A DNA stretch of 7,916 nt, taken from contig CAKZLA010000140.1 of NCBI GenBank assembly GCA_937124525.1, positions 1 through 7,916 of the forward strand, given 5' to 3'. Made by a program: the position numbers and the translations under genes. Shown here in pieces: positions 1 through 7,056 of this stretch. This DNA comes from an uncultured Desulfobacterium sp. (lineage in GTDB: Bacteria > Desulfobacterota > Desulfobacteria > Desulfobacterales > Desulfobacteraceae). The notes under the pieces were generated by a model. That model was not told the DNA's origin, did no database searches, and saw only the letters and a list, made by a program, of their open reading frames with translations. Position 1 is the first letter of the stretch. Each line of letters opens with the position of its first letter.

Positions 1-670
1 CTGATACCTTGGCAAAGCCCAACAGCTCCCGGGTGTATTCCCGGTTCAAGGGAAAGGTGGTACCGGCCAGGGCAGCACTTCCAAGGGGCATGACATCGGT
101 GCGCTTCAGGGAATCTTCAAACCGCTCATAATCTCGCTTGAACATCTCATAATAGGCCATGAGATGATGGGCAAACAACACCGGCTGGGCCCGCTGGAGA
201 TGGGTATACCCCGGCATGACCACATCAAGGTTTTCATGGGCTTTTTCCACCAGCACCTTTTGGAGGGCCACGAGCCCATCCATAATGTAGTGGGTCTCAG
301 CCTTTAAATACATTCTCACATCCAGGGCCACCTGGTCGTTGCGGCTGCGGCCCGTGTGAAGCTTTCGGGCCACGGTGCCCACTTCATCGCCCAGGGCACT
401 TTCAATGTGCATGTGGATATCTTCCAGGGTATCGGAAAATTCAAAGGTATTGTCTTTGATCTTCTGGCGCACCGATTCAAGACCCTGGGCCAGCACGTCT
501 GCCTCTTCCCCGGTGATCATGGATTGGTGGGCCATCATCTTCAAATGGGCGATGCTGCCGTCAATATCATAATTATAAAGTTCCCTGTCCACATCAATGG
601 AGGAGGTGAACTTTTCCACCAGCTTATCTGTGCTTTGGGAAAATCTGCCGTCCCATGGTTTTTTTGCCAT
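1..670 (-). CDS. argH: Argininosuccinate lyase, N-terminal half (3' end outside window)
   Basis: This enzyme splits argininosuccinate into arginine and fumarate, the last step of arginine synthesis, in the cytoplasm as a homotetramer. The visible 223 codons start MAKKPWDGRFSQSTDKLVE and are about half of the usual ~460 residues; the gene runs off the left edge. Family hallmarks seen are KPWDGRF at residues 4-10, the substrate-binding block LHTGRSRNDQVALD at 104-117, and PGYTHLQRAQPV at 153-164, which carries the conserved His-Leu-Gln. PLGSAALAGT follows at 195-204. The ATG at 668-670 is preceded by AGGAC about 7 bases upstream on the coding strand, a usable ribosome-binding site. It is the last arg gene of the cluster, but a 264-bp spacer with a repeat element separates it from argG, so it may have its own promoter. 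Identification is very secure; the catalytic serine loop lies beyond the edge and cannot be checked. Confidence 0.96.
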   Translation of the reverse strand, partial: MAKKPWDGRFSQSTDKLVEKFTSSIDVDRELYNYDIDGSIAHLKMMAHQSMITGEEADVLAQGLESVRQKIKDNTFEFSDTLEDIHMHIESALGDEVGTVARKLHTGRSRNDQVALDVRMYLKAETHYIMDGLVALQKVLVEKAHENLDVVMPGYTHLQRAQPVLFAHHLMAYYEMFKRDYERFEDSLKRTDVMPLGSAALAGTTFPLNREYTRELLGFAKVS

Positions 671-699
671 TTTTTTGGTCCTGATTTTTGGGCTTGATC

Positions 700-705
700 A
701 TTATA
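700..705 (-). promoter_or_regulatory. Possible -10 box for argH
   Basis: The coding strand reads a perfect TATAAT here, about 30 bases before the argH start codon and between that gene and the repeat element at 736-853. The hexamer 17 bp further upstream (723-728, CAACTA) does not resemble a -35 box, and a better TTGGCA (729-734) is 23 bp away, too far for a standard sigma-70 promoter. The case rests on the -10 match and the long spacer alone. It could be a chance match in AT-rich DNA. Confidence 0.22.
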
Positions 706-735
706 TCTGCCACCCGTCATAATAGTTGTGCCAAC

Positions 736-853
736 GGGGTCAGACTTGTGTTATTGGAGGCGGAGGTTTCTTTCAGGCTCCATGCTTTTGACAAAGGTTT
801 GTATTTTTTAAAAAACACATAAACAAAAGTGTCAACAACCCAAGTCTGACCCC
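736..853. repeat. Short inverted-repeat element, MITE-like, between argG and argH
   Basis: A 118-bp non-coding unit is bounded by a perfect 13-bp inverted repeat: GGGGTCAGACTTG at 736-748 and its complement CAAGTCTGACCCC at 841-853. Pairing continues inward to about 20 bp with two mismatches (736-755 with 834-853). Inside lie a second inverted pair TTGACA/TGTCAA (788-793, 830-835) and a TTTTTTAAAAAA palindrome (804-815). No open reading frame fills it and no clear target duplication flanks it. From memory, GGGGTCAGAC-type ends recur in intergenic DNA of many proteobacterial and desulfobacterial genomes, often near REP-associated (Y1) transposase genes. The sequence shows the inverted repeat; its mobility and link to such a transposase are inferred. 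Confidence 0.6.
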
Positions 854-934
854 ATCATCCCCTTGTTTTTTTCAAACTCAGAGATATCAGCTTCTCAGCC
901 GGATTTGCAGATAAATTAATTTACTCTGACTTCT

Positions 935-2146
935 TTATGCTTTGCGTCGCTCCTGGGCCAGTTTTCGAATTCTCAGCCGCAGGGCATTGAGGCGGATAAA
1001 GCCCTCGGCATCCTTCTGGGAGTAAACATCATCATCTTCAAAGGTGGCAAAGGACTCATCATAGAGACTGAAATCAGACTCCCGGCCCAGCACATGGCAG
1101 CCACCTTTGTAGAGTTTCAGTCGTACCCGACCGGATACATTGGTCTGGGTATCGTCGATCATTTTCTGGAGCAGCTCCATCTCCGGAGAGAACCAGAACC
1201 CGTTGTAGATCAGCTCGGCATATTTTGGTATCAGGGAATCCCGCAGATGAGCCACTTCCCGATCCAGGGTGATGGACTCCATGTTCATGTGGGCCAGGCG
1301 CAAAAGGGTTCCTCCGGGGGTTTCATACACCCCACGGGATTTCATGCCAACAAAACGGTTCTCCACAAGATCAATGCGGCCAATACCGTTGCGACCACCC
1401 AGAGTATTAAGGGCTTTTAGCATGGTGGCCGGAGACATCTGTTCTCCGTTGATGGCCACAGGATCACCATTTTTAAAGGTGATATCAATTATTTCAGGCA
1501 CATCCGGGGCATCCTCAGGACGGATGGACATGGTGTACATGTCATCGGTGGCCTGGGCCCAGGGATCTTCCAGCACGCCGCCCTCATAACTGATGTGGAG
1601 CATGTTGCGATCGGTGCTGTAGGGCTTTTTGGGGGTCTGGGGCACTTCAATGCCATGTTGATTGGCAAACTCCATGAGCCGGGTCCGGGAGGTAAGATCC
1701 CAGTCCCGCCAGGGGGCAATGATTTTAATGGCCGGATCAATGGCCAGATATCCCAGTTCAAACCGCACCTGGTCGTTGCCCTTGCCCGTGGCACCGTGAC
1801 TCACAGCATCGGCCCCTTCCTTATGGGCAATTTCAATCTGGCGTTTGGCAATGAGGGGACGTGCAATGGAGGTACCCAAAAGGTATTGCCCCTCGTATAT
1901 CACATTGGCCCGAAAAGCAGGAAATACGTAATCCCTTACAAACTCCTCCCGAAGATCCTCCACATAGGCCTTGACTGCACCGGTTTTCAATGCTTTTTCC
2001 TCAAGACCGTCCAACTCTTCTTCCTGGCCCAGATCTGCGGTGAGGGTCACCACTTCGCACTGGTAGGTTTCAATGAGCCACTTTAATATCACCGAGGTAT
2101 CAAGCCCCCCGGAGTAGGCAAGAACCACTTTTTTTATATCAGCCAC
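935..2146 (-). CDS. argG: Argininosuccinate synthase
   Basis: ATP-dependent ligase joining citrulline and aspartate to argininosuccinate, step 7 of arginine synthesis; cytoplasmic homotetramer. The 403-residue length is typical of the short bacterial form. The N-type ATP pyrophosphatase loop AYSGGLDTS is at residues 10-18. Citrulline/aspartate-binding blocks follow: [17 protein letters not shown] (85-101), [14 protein letters not shown] (117-130), [15 protein letters not shown] (176-190) and the C-terminal [11 protein letters not shown] (345-355). The start codon is GTG (2144-2146), with AAGGAG eight bases upstream. The stop codon of argF is part of that same TAAGGAG, so the two genes are 11 bp apart and probably translated together. 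No good in-frame ATG exists near the start. The product feeds the lyase encoded next, after a 264-bp spacer. Identification is secure. Confidence 0.98.
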   Translation of the reverse strand: MADIKKVVLAYSGGLDTSVILKWLIETYQCEVVTLTADLGQEEELDGLEEKALKTGAVKAYVEDLREEFVRDYVFPAFRANVIYEGQYLLGTSIARPLIAKRQIEIAHKEGADAVSHGATGKGNDQVRFELGYLAIDPAIKIIAPWRDWDLTSRTRLMEFANQHGIEVPQTPKKPYSTDRNMLHISYEGGVLEDPWAQATDDMYTMSIRPEDAPDVPEIIDITFKNGDPVAINGEQMSPATMLKALNTLGGRNGIGRIDLVENRFVGMKSRGVYETPGGTLLRLAHMNMESITLDREVAHLRDSLIPKYAELIYNGFWFSPEMELLQKMIDDTQTNVSGRVRLKLYKGGCHVLGRESDFSLYDESFATFEDDDVYSQKDAEGFIRLNALRLRIRKLAQERRKA

Positions 2147-2153
2147 GTTTTTT

Positions 2154-2160
2154 CTCCTTA
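2154..2160 (-). promoter_or_regulatory. argG ribosome-binding site fused to argF stop codon
   Basis: The coding strand reads TAAGGAG: TAA is the argF stop and AAGGAG a near-perfect Shine-Dalgarno, followed by seven bases (AAAAAAC) and the GTG start of argG. The arrangement fixes the argG start and lets ribosomes finishing argF reload at once. Confidence 0.8.
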
Positions 2161-3078
2161 ACGAGTTTTAAGAATCAAAGTCTCCAGAATTGCTTTGTGC
2201 ATATGGCGTTTATTTTCCGCCTGGTCCCAGAACACCGCCCCCGGGGCTTCAAGCACATCTTCGGCAATTTCCTCATCCCTGTGGGCTGGCAGGCAATGCA
2301 GCACAGTCACATCTTTTTTGGCATGGGCAAGTAAGGCTTTGTTAATCTGGAATCCCTTAAAAGCAAGCTCCCGTTTTTTTTGTTCCTCTTCCTGGCCCAT
2401 GCTGGCCCAGACATCGGTGTAAACCACATCGGCATCCTTCACCGCAGCCACGGGATCATGGGTAAAGACAATTTTTGAGCCTCCCCTTGCAAGGGACTCG
2501 GTTTTAACCCCTTCTGGGATTTCATAGCCTTTGGGGGTGACCACCACCAGTTCCAAATCCAGAACCGCGGCGGCATTCACCCAGGAGTTGGCCACATTGT
2601 TCCCGTCCCCAACCCAGACAATTTTCTGTCCCTCATAGCCACCCTTTACCTCAATAACGGTCATGATATCGCTGAGAATCTGGCAAGGGTGAAAGGAATC
2701 GGTCAACGCATTGATCACCGGGATGCTGGCAGATCTGGCAAACTCCTCCACAAGGTCATGGTCAAAGGTTCGCATGGCCAGGGCATCCACATACCTGGAC
2801 AACACCCGGGCCGTATCTGCAGCAGGTTCGTTGCGGGATATCTGGGTATCCTGGGTGCTCATATATATGGGAGTTCCCCCCAGCTGAATCATGGCAGTTT
2901 CAAAGGCCACACGGGTCCGGGTGGATTTTTTATCAAAAATCAACCCAAGGCTTTTTCCAATAAGGGGACGATCGGCAATACCCTGTGCAAATCGTTTTTT
3001 AAGCTGCAAGGCCCTGTCAAAAAGATGTGTAAAATCATCCTTTTCCAGATCAAGCAACGACAGTATATCTTTCTTCAA
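2158..3078 (-). CDS. argF: Ornithine carbamoyltransferase
   Basis: Transfers the carbamoyl group of carbamoyl phosphate to ornithine to give citrulline, step 6 of arginine synthesis; cytoplasmic, normally trimeric. The 306 residues match the anabolic bacterial family. The carbamoyl-phosphate loop STRTR is at 52-56, with FE at 59-60, HPCQ at 130-133, the domain-closing DVWASMG at 222-228 and the catalytic HCLPAHR at 261-267. The start is TTG (3076-3078), deduced from the start of protein similarity ([10 protein letters not shown]) and from AAGGAG eight bases upstream; no ATG occurs in frame before residue 63. The gene lies 12 bp after argD and 11 bp before argG, so it is co-transcribed with both. 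I call it argF rather than arcB because its neighbours are biosynthetic and there are no arginine deiminase genes. Very confident. Confidence 0.98.
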   Translation of the reverse strand: MKKDILSLLDLEKDDFTHLFDRALQLKKRFAQGIADRPLIGKSLGLIFDKKSTRTRVAFETAMIQLGGTPIYMSTQDTQISRNEPAADTARVLSRYVDALAMRTFDHDLVEEFARSASIPVINALTDSFHPCQILSDIMTVIEVKGGYEGQKIVWVGDGNNVANSWVNAAAVLDLELVVVTPKGYEIPEGVKTESLARGGSKIVFTHDPVAAVKDADVVYTDVWASMGQEEEQKKRELAFKGFQINKALLAHAKKDVTVLHCLPAHRDEEIAEDVLEAPGAVFWDQAENKRHMHKAILETLILKTR

Positions 3079-3086
3079 AACAAAAT

Positions 3087-3093
3087 CTCCTTA
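3087..3093 (-). promoter_or_regulatory. argF ribosome-binding site fused to argD stop codon
   Basis: The same TAAGGAG arrangement as before argG. TAA ends argD, AAGGAG is the Shine-Dalgarno, and after eight bases the TTG start of argF follows. The strong site compensates for the weak start codon and settles the start choice. Confidence 0.78.
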
Positions 3094-4266
3094 TGCCAGA
3101 AGGCTGTCCAGCACCGCCACCAGCGCGTCTATTTCTTCATGGCTGATAATAAGGGGCGGTGCAAAGCGTAAAATATTACCCTGAATGGCATTAATAATAA
3201 AGCCTTTTTTCAGACATTCTTCAACAATTTTACCAGCTTCCCCGTCAATTTCCATGCCCACAAGCAATCCCTCCCCCCGGACCTCTTTAACGGTGGAATG
3301 GGTTGATTTAAGAGAAGAGAGCTGCTTTTTAAAGTATTGCCCCTTTTCCACCACCTCCTGCAAAAATTCAGGCTGGGAAATAATGGAAAACACAGTAAGG
3401 GCCGCTGCTGCCACCAGGGGGGTTCCGCCAAAAGTGGTGGCATGGCTTCCCAGGGCAAAGCCTGTGGCCGCCTCTTGTGTGGCCAGCATGGCCCCCATGG
3501 GAAGTCCATTGGCCAGGGCCTTGGCCAGGGTCATGATATCCGGTGTTACGCCGTAAAGTTCATGGGCAAAGAGCCGACCGCAACGTCCCATGCCGGTCTG
3601 CACTTCATCAAAAATCAGCAGAATGCCTTCCTGGTCACACAGGGCTCGCACGGCCTTTATATATTCAGGGGTGGCTGGCACCACACCGCCCTCTCCCTGG
3701 ATGGGTTCCATCATGACGGCGCACACCGTGTCATCCATGTTGGCCTTTAATGCATCAATGTCATTAAAGGGGATGTGGACAAAGCCCTCCACCAGGGGTG
3801 CAAAGCCGTCCTTGATCTTGTCCTGACCTGTGGCGGACAAGGTGGCCATGGTCCGTCCATGGAAGGACTGGGACATGGAAATAATCTTAACCCGATGGGG
3901 CTGCCCCTTTTTATTGAAATATCTTCTGGCAAGCTTTATGGCTGCCTCATTGGCCTCGGCCCCGGAGTTGGCAAAAAAGGCCCGGTCGGCAAAGGAGGAG
4001 GTCACCAGTTTTTCGGCAAGATCTGCCTGGGGAACCGTGTAGTAAAGGTTTGAAACATGGGTGAGGGTGGCAGCCTGTTGTGCCACTGTCTTTGCCACTT
4101 CCGGATGGCTGTGGCCCAGGCTGCACACGGCAATGCCTGCCAGAAAATCGGTGTAGGTATTACCTTCTTCATCCCACAGGGTGGCCCCTTGTCCCTTTAC
4201 AAACACCTTCTGGATGCGGCCATAGGTGTTAAATACATATTTGTCTGTTTTTTCTTTTGTATTCAA
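3091..4266 (-). CDS. argD: Acetylornithine aminotransferase
   Basis: PLP-dependent class III aminotransferase that converts N-acetylglutamate semialdehyde and glutamate to N-acetylornithine and 2-oxoglutarate, step 4 of arginine synthesis; many members also act in lysine synthesis as succinyl-diaminopimelate aminotransferases. Counting from a GTG at 4275 (394 residues), the phosphate-binding NSGAEANEAAIK spans 103-114, SFHGRT 137-142, the cofactor aspartate is in FDEVQTGMGR (D223) and the Schiff-base lysine in LAKALANG (K252), with TFGGTPL at 281-287. I prefer a TTG start at 4264-4266 (391 residues). The coding strand there reads GAGGTG, six bases, TTG, and the GTG at 4273-4275 is itself part of that Shine-Dalgarno. 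It is followed after 12 bp by argF and preceded by a 300-bp spacer after argB, so it may head its own transcript. argD and lysine-pathway dapC activities cannot be separated from sequence. Confidence 0.95.
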   Translation of the reverse strand: MNTKEKTDKYVFNTYGRIQKVFVKGQGATLWDEEGNTYTDFLAGIAVCSLGHSHPEVAKTVAQQAATLTHVSNLYYTVPQADLAEKLVTSSFADRAFFANSGAEANEAAIKLARRYFNKKGQPHRVKIISMSQSFHGRTMATLSATGQDKIKDGFAPLVEGFVHIPFNDIDALKANMDDTVCAVMMEPIQGEGGVVPATPEYIKAVRALCDQEGILLIFDEVQTGMGRCGRLFAHELYGVTPDIMTLAKALANGLPMGAMLATQEAATGFALGSHATTFGGTPLVAAAALTVFSIISQPEFLQEVVEKGQYFKKQLSSLKSTHSTVKEVRGEGLLVGMEIDGEAGKIVEECLKKGFIINAIQGNILRFAPPLIISHEEIDALVAVLDSLLA

Positions 4267-4303
4267 AATATTCACCTCTTATCAAAAATTAGATATTGGT
4301 TTT

Positions 4304-4326
4304 AGGTGCTGGATACTGGGTTCTGG
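4304..4326. repeat. Degenerate heptamer tandem repeat before argD
   Basis: Three imperfect 7-bp units read AGGTGCT, GGATACT and GGGTTCT, followed by GG. They are variants of the GGGTACT unit that is perfectly repeated upstream of hslU (6902-6922), in the same orientation and also shortly before the ribosome-binding site of the downstream gene. No function is known to me; it resembles the short tandem heptamer repeats of other bacterial genomes. Confidence 0.5.
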
Positions 4327-4362
4327 AGACAGCAAAAAGGGGTAACCATATACCAGACCCGG

Positions 4363-4393
4363 GAATTCTTCAGGGCAGTTGATCCTGGAATTC
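4363..4393. repeat. Imperfect hairpin in the argB-argD spacer
   Basis: GAATTC (4363-4368) and CAGG (4371-4374) can pair with CCTG (4384-4387) and GAATTC (4388-4393), giving a 10-bp stem with a two-base bulge and a 9-base loop. No T-run follows on the coding strand, so it is not a standard terminator. GAATTC is itself palindromic, which makes part of the pairing less remarkable. Confidence 0.35.
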
Positions 4394-4419
4394 AGCTATT
4401 AACAGATAAAAACTCTCTT

Positions 4420-4529
4420 TTCGCTCATTTTTATAACATGTTATAATCAAAACAAAATATCAGCATAATTTTTTGATGTCCAACTTTTTGGTATTAATAA
4501 ATTCAACATGTTATGAAAAAATGAGCGAA
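4420..4529. repeat. 110-bp element with long inverted ends, upstream of argD
   Basis: The arms are TTCGCTCATTTTT plus ATAACATGTT at 4420-4442 and the matching complement at 4505-4529; they differ only by a two-base insertion in the right arm. The inner part of each arm includes the palindrome AACATGTT, so AACATGTTAT occurs twice in the same orientation, 70 bp apart (4435 and 4505). The interior is AT-rich, with small inverted pairs ATCAAAA/TTTTGAT (4446-4452, 4471-4477) and CCAA/TTGG (4480-4491). It fits a miniature inverted-repeat element, or alternatively a pair of operator sites. No clear target duplication is visible. Confidence 0.55.
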
Positions 4530-4587
4530 TTGCAGGTAAAAAGACAAGCATATGGTTATATTCTTTGACAGCAATTACCCCAGACCA

Positions 4588-5475
4588 CTACTGATTATCC
4601 CTGAAAACCTGGGTGCCAATGCCGGAATCAGTGAAAAGCTCCAGCAGCAAGGCATGGGATCTTGTGCCATTAATGATGTGGGATTTTTGCACCCCATGGT
4701 CCAGGGCCGCAAGGGCACACTCCATTTTGGGGATCATGCCCCCCTTGATGTTTCCATTTTTGATCATGCCATGGATGGTTTCGGCATTGGCAGAAGAGAC
4801 CAGTTTTCCGTCCTCATCCAGGAGTCCATCCACATCGGTGAGTAGAATCAGGCGTTCGGCATTGAGAGCCGAGGCGATTTTAGCGGCCACCAGATCGGCG
4901 TTAATATTATAGGTCTCGCCTTTTTCACCAATGCCCACCGGGGCAATCACCGGGATAAAACCCTGATCCGTAAGGGTGTGAATAATATGGGGATTAATCC
5001 GTGACACCGTGCCCACCATACCAGGGTCAATGATTTCCGGAGGATTATCCCCTTCTGCCTCCTGGTAAATGGTCATTTTTTCAGCGGTGATAAGACCGCC
5101 GTCCTTGCCGGTGAGGCCCACGGTCTTGCCCCCTTTGCTGTTAATGCGGGCCACAATCTCCTTGTTGACCTTTCCCCCCAGCACCATCTCCACCACATCC
5201 ATGGTTTCGTCGTCTGTGTAACGCATGCCCCGGACAAAACTTGAGGTAATGCCCATGGCATCAAGTACCTTATTAATCTGGGGACCACCGCCATGGACCA
5301 CAACCGGGTTGAGCCCGATGCATTTCAACAATGTGATATCGCTGGCAAAATCACCCTTTAATTTTTCATCCACCATGGCATGTCCACCATACTTCACCAC
5401 AATGGTTTTTCCGGAAAACTGCCGGATATAGGGAAGGGACTCTATCAGTATGTCTGCAACGGTTCTATCTGTCAT
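4588..5475 (-). CDS. argB: N-acetylglutamate kinase, arginine-sensitive type
   Basis: Phosphorylates the gamma-carboxyl of N-acetylglutamate with ATP, step 2 of arginine synthesis; amino-acid kinase fold. Its 295 residues match the hexameric, feedback-inhibited class. VVKYGG (26-31) holds catalytic K28, VVHGGGPQI (59-67) the glycine-rich loop, [12 protein letters not shown] (190-201) the substrate site, LLTDVDGL (211-218) and GGMIPK (245-250, K250) the ATP site. About 20 residues precede the first catalytic lysine (the N-terminal helix used for hexamer formation and absent from the short E. coli enzyme), and [15 protein letters not shown] (274-288) matches the known signature of arginine-inhibited enzymes. 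The ATG shares four bases with the hslU stop (ATGA), with GCAGG eight bases upstream inside hslU, so translation is likely coupled to hslU. The stop is TAG. Feedback inhibition is inferred from family knowledge. Confidence 0.98.
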   Translation of the reverse strand: MTDRTVADILIESLPYIRQFSGKTIVVKYGGHAMVDEKLKGDFASDITLLKCIGLNPVVVHGGGPQINKVLDAMGITSSFVRGMRYTDDETMDVVEMVLGGKVNKEIVARINSKGGKTVGLTGKDGGLITAEKMTIYQEAEGDNPPEIIDPGMVGTVSRINPHIIHTLTDQGFIPVIAPVGIGEKGETYNINADLVAAKIASALNAERLILLTDVDGLLDEDGKLVSSANAETIHGMIKNGNIKGGMIPKMECALAALDHGVQKSHIINGTRSHALLLELFTDSGIGTQVFRDNQ

Positions 5476-6857
5476 AGTATGTACCTGCTTAAATCCTCGT
5501 CTTCAACAATATCTTTTAATTGCCCATCCACAAAGGCCGCATCCACCACAACGGTTTTTTCTTCCACATCCGGGGCATCAAACAGCACATTTTCCAGCAA
5601 TTTTTCCATGAGGGTGTGCAACCGCCTTGCACCGATGTTCTCTGTGTTGGTGTTCACCTCTTCGGCAATGGCGGCAATCCTCTCCACCGCATCCTGGGTG
5701 AACTCAAGGTCTATACCTTCGGTGCGAAGCAGGGCAATATACTGGAGCACCAGGGCATTTTGGGGCTCTGTCAGAATTCGTTCAAACTCGGCCTTTCCAA
5801 GATTATCAAGCTCCACCCGGATGGGAAACCGGCCCTGGAGTTCCGGGATAAGATCCGAGGGTTTTGACATATGAAAGGCCCCGGATGCAATGAACAGAAT
5901 ATGATCGGTTTTGACTGTACCATACTTGGTAGGCACGGAACTGCCCTCCACAATGGGCAAGAGATCCCGCTGGACCCCCTCCTTGGAGATATCCGGACCA
6001 TGACCTTTTTCCTTTCCAGCAATTTTATCAATCTCATCAAGAAATATAATCCCGGACTGTTCCACCATCTCAATGGCTTCTGCCACCACCTTTTCCATGT
6101 CCACCAGATGGGCCGCCTCTTCCTGGCACAGGATTTTAATGGCTTCGGACACCTTGATTTTACGGCGCTTGGTGTTCTTGGGCATGAGGTTTCCCAGCAT
6201 GTCCTTGAAGTTAATGCCCATCTCCTCCATGCCGGTGTTACTAAAGATCTCCACCATGGGGGTATTTTTTGCCTGGATTTCCAGGTCCACCAGACGGTCG
6301 TCCAGTTTGCCAGCTCTCAACATTTTACGAAGCTTTTCCCGGGTGGAAGTCTTGGGAACGGCTCCGGCATCCACAATGTCAATACGGTTGCCCTGACCTG
6401 CCACATCTCCTTCAATGTGATCGGCGCCTTGAGCTTTGGCCGGGGGAAGCAGGATATCCAGTATCCGCTCCTCTGCAATGGCGGCTGCCTTTTCCTGGAC
6501 GGCCTCCTGCTGGCGGCCTTTAAGATTATTGATGGTCAGTTCCACCAGATCTCGCACCATGGACTCCACGTCCCGGCCCACATATCCCACCTCGGTGAAC
6601 TTGGATGCCTCCACCTTGTAAAAGGGGGAATCGGTGAGATCTGCCAGACGTCGGGCAATTTCTGTTTTCCCCACCCCTGTGGCACCAATAAGGATGATAT
6701 TCTTGGGCGCAATCTCATCTCTAAGACCTTGCTCCACCTGACGTCTGCGCCATCTGTTTCTAAGGGCAATGGCCACGGATTTTTTGGCATTTTTCTGGCC
6801 GATGATGTATCTGTCCAGGCGCTGGACAATCTCTTTGGGTTTCAGATCCTGAATCAT
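5472..6857 (-). CDS. hslU: HslU, ATPase subunit of the HslUV protease
   Basis: AAA+ unfoldase that forms hexameric rings on HslV, unfolds substrates and feeds them into the proteolytic chamber; cytoplasmic. The 461-residue length is typical (443 in E. coli). Walker A is GATGVGKT (58-65), the pore loop GYVGRD (91-96), the variable intermediate I domain about 105-240, Walker B IIFLDEID (270-277), the arginine-containing RFPIRVEL at 343-350 and sensor 2 GARRLHT (409-415). The C-terminus ends LSRYIL, the tail that docks into HslV and activates it. The ATG at 6855-6857 has AAGGA seven bases upstream. It follows hslV after an unusually long 229-bp spacer and overlaps argB by four bases. Identification is secure. 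Confidence 0.98.
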   Translation of the reverse strand: MIQDLKPKEIVQRLDRYIIGQKNAKKSVAIALRNRWRRRQVEQGLRDEIAPKNIILIGATGVGKTEIARRLADLTDSPFYKVEASKFTEVGYVGRDVESMVRDLVELTINNLKGRQQEAVQEKAAAIAEERILDILLPPAKAQGADHIEGDVAGQGNRIDIVDAGAVPKTSTREKLRKMLRAGKLDDRLVDLEIQAKNTPMVEIFSNTGMEEMGINFKDMLGNLMPKNTKRRKIKVSEAIKILCQEEAAHLVDMEKVVAEAIEMVEQSGIIFLDEIDKIAGKEKGHGPDISKEGVQRDLLPIVEGSSVPTKYGTVKTDHILFIASGAFHMSKPSDLIPELQGRFPIRVELDNLGKAEFERILTEPQNALVLQYIALLRTEGIDLEFTQDAVERIAAIAEEVNTNTENIGARRLHTLMEKLLENVLFDAPDVEEKTVVVDAAFVDGQLKDIVEDEDLSRYIL

Positions 6858-6888
6858 ATGGTGATCCTTATTTATATATGAAAAAGCA

Positions 6889-6925
6889 GGTACTGGTTTT
6901 TGGGTACTGGGTACTGGGTACTTGG
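6889..6925. repeat. GGGTACT heptamer tandem repeat before hslU
   Basis: Three perfect head-to-tail copies of GGGTACT (6902-6908, 6909-6915, 6916-6922), followed by TGG and preceded by a partial copy GGTACTGG (6889-6896). The array ends 32 bp before the hslU start codon. A degenerate array of the same unit and orientation lies before argD. Such short tandem heptamers occur between genes of several bacterial groups; copy number may vary by slippage. Confidence 0.7.
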
Positions 6926-6975
6926 CATACCTTACTTTTTCATTATTTTTTAGAGCAAATCCGGGTGCAACACCA

Positions 6976-7056
6976 GGTCTGCCCGTGGCGGTTTATATAA
7001 AACTCCGTCTAAAAAATTGCAATAATTGGAGTTTCAATATTCGTTGTGGGCAGACC
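6976..7056. repeat. Nested inverted repeat in the hslV-hslU spacer
   Basis: Outer arms GGTCTGCCC (6976-6984) and GGGCAGACC (7048-7056) enclose inner arms AAACTCC (7000-7006) and GGAGTTT (7028-7034), sharing nearly the same centre (about 7016), with the palindrome ATTGCAAT (7016-7023) near the middle. It looks like a small palindromic element. A second hairpin uses the right outer arm (see 7048-7079). No gene lies within it. Confidence 0.5.

Larger units (their letters stand above)
4267..4587. other. argB-argD intergenic region, AT-rich with several inverted repeats
   Basis: About 320 bp without a credible gene. In coding-strand order it holds: a long inverted repeat (4420-4529); a hairpin built from GAATTC/CAGG arms (4363-4393); degenerate heptamers (4304-4326); and the argD ribosome-binding site (GAGGTG, 4273-4278). 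No GC hairpin followed by a T-run is seen after argB, so read-through is possible. A weak promoter-like pair, TTGGAC with GATATT 16 bp downstream on the coding strand (within 4459-4491), lies inside the inverted repeat; support is poor. No clear ArgR-type operator was found. Confidence 0.6.

Noticed and set aside
718..734. Sigma-54-like promoter upstream of argH (TTGGCAC on coding strand)
   Set aside because: The -24 half fits but the required GC at -12 is missing (TTAT instead of TTGC).
4261..4275. ArgR operator at the argD start (two TGAAT half-sites on the coding strand)
   Set aside because: The half-sites are direct, not inverted, repeats, and the spacing does not fit an ARG box; one overlaps the start codon. 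A second candidate near 4490-4507 also fails on spacing.
4447..4551. 34-codon minus-strand frame in the argB-argD spacer
   Set aside because: No ribosome-binding site, it runs through the AT-rich inverted repeat and has no recognisable sequence.
5871..6881. Long plus-strand open frame (336 codons) antisense to hslU
   Set aside because: It lies wholly over the well-conserved hslU frame and its translation is rich in His/Phe/Gly with no recognisable domain; it is a shadow caused by the codon bias of hslU.
6874..6930. Short minus-strand frame starting [13 protein letters not shown] before hslU
   Set aside because: It is only the translation of the heptamer repeat, 18 codons long, despite a Shine-Dalgarno-like AAGG upstream.
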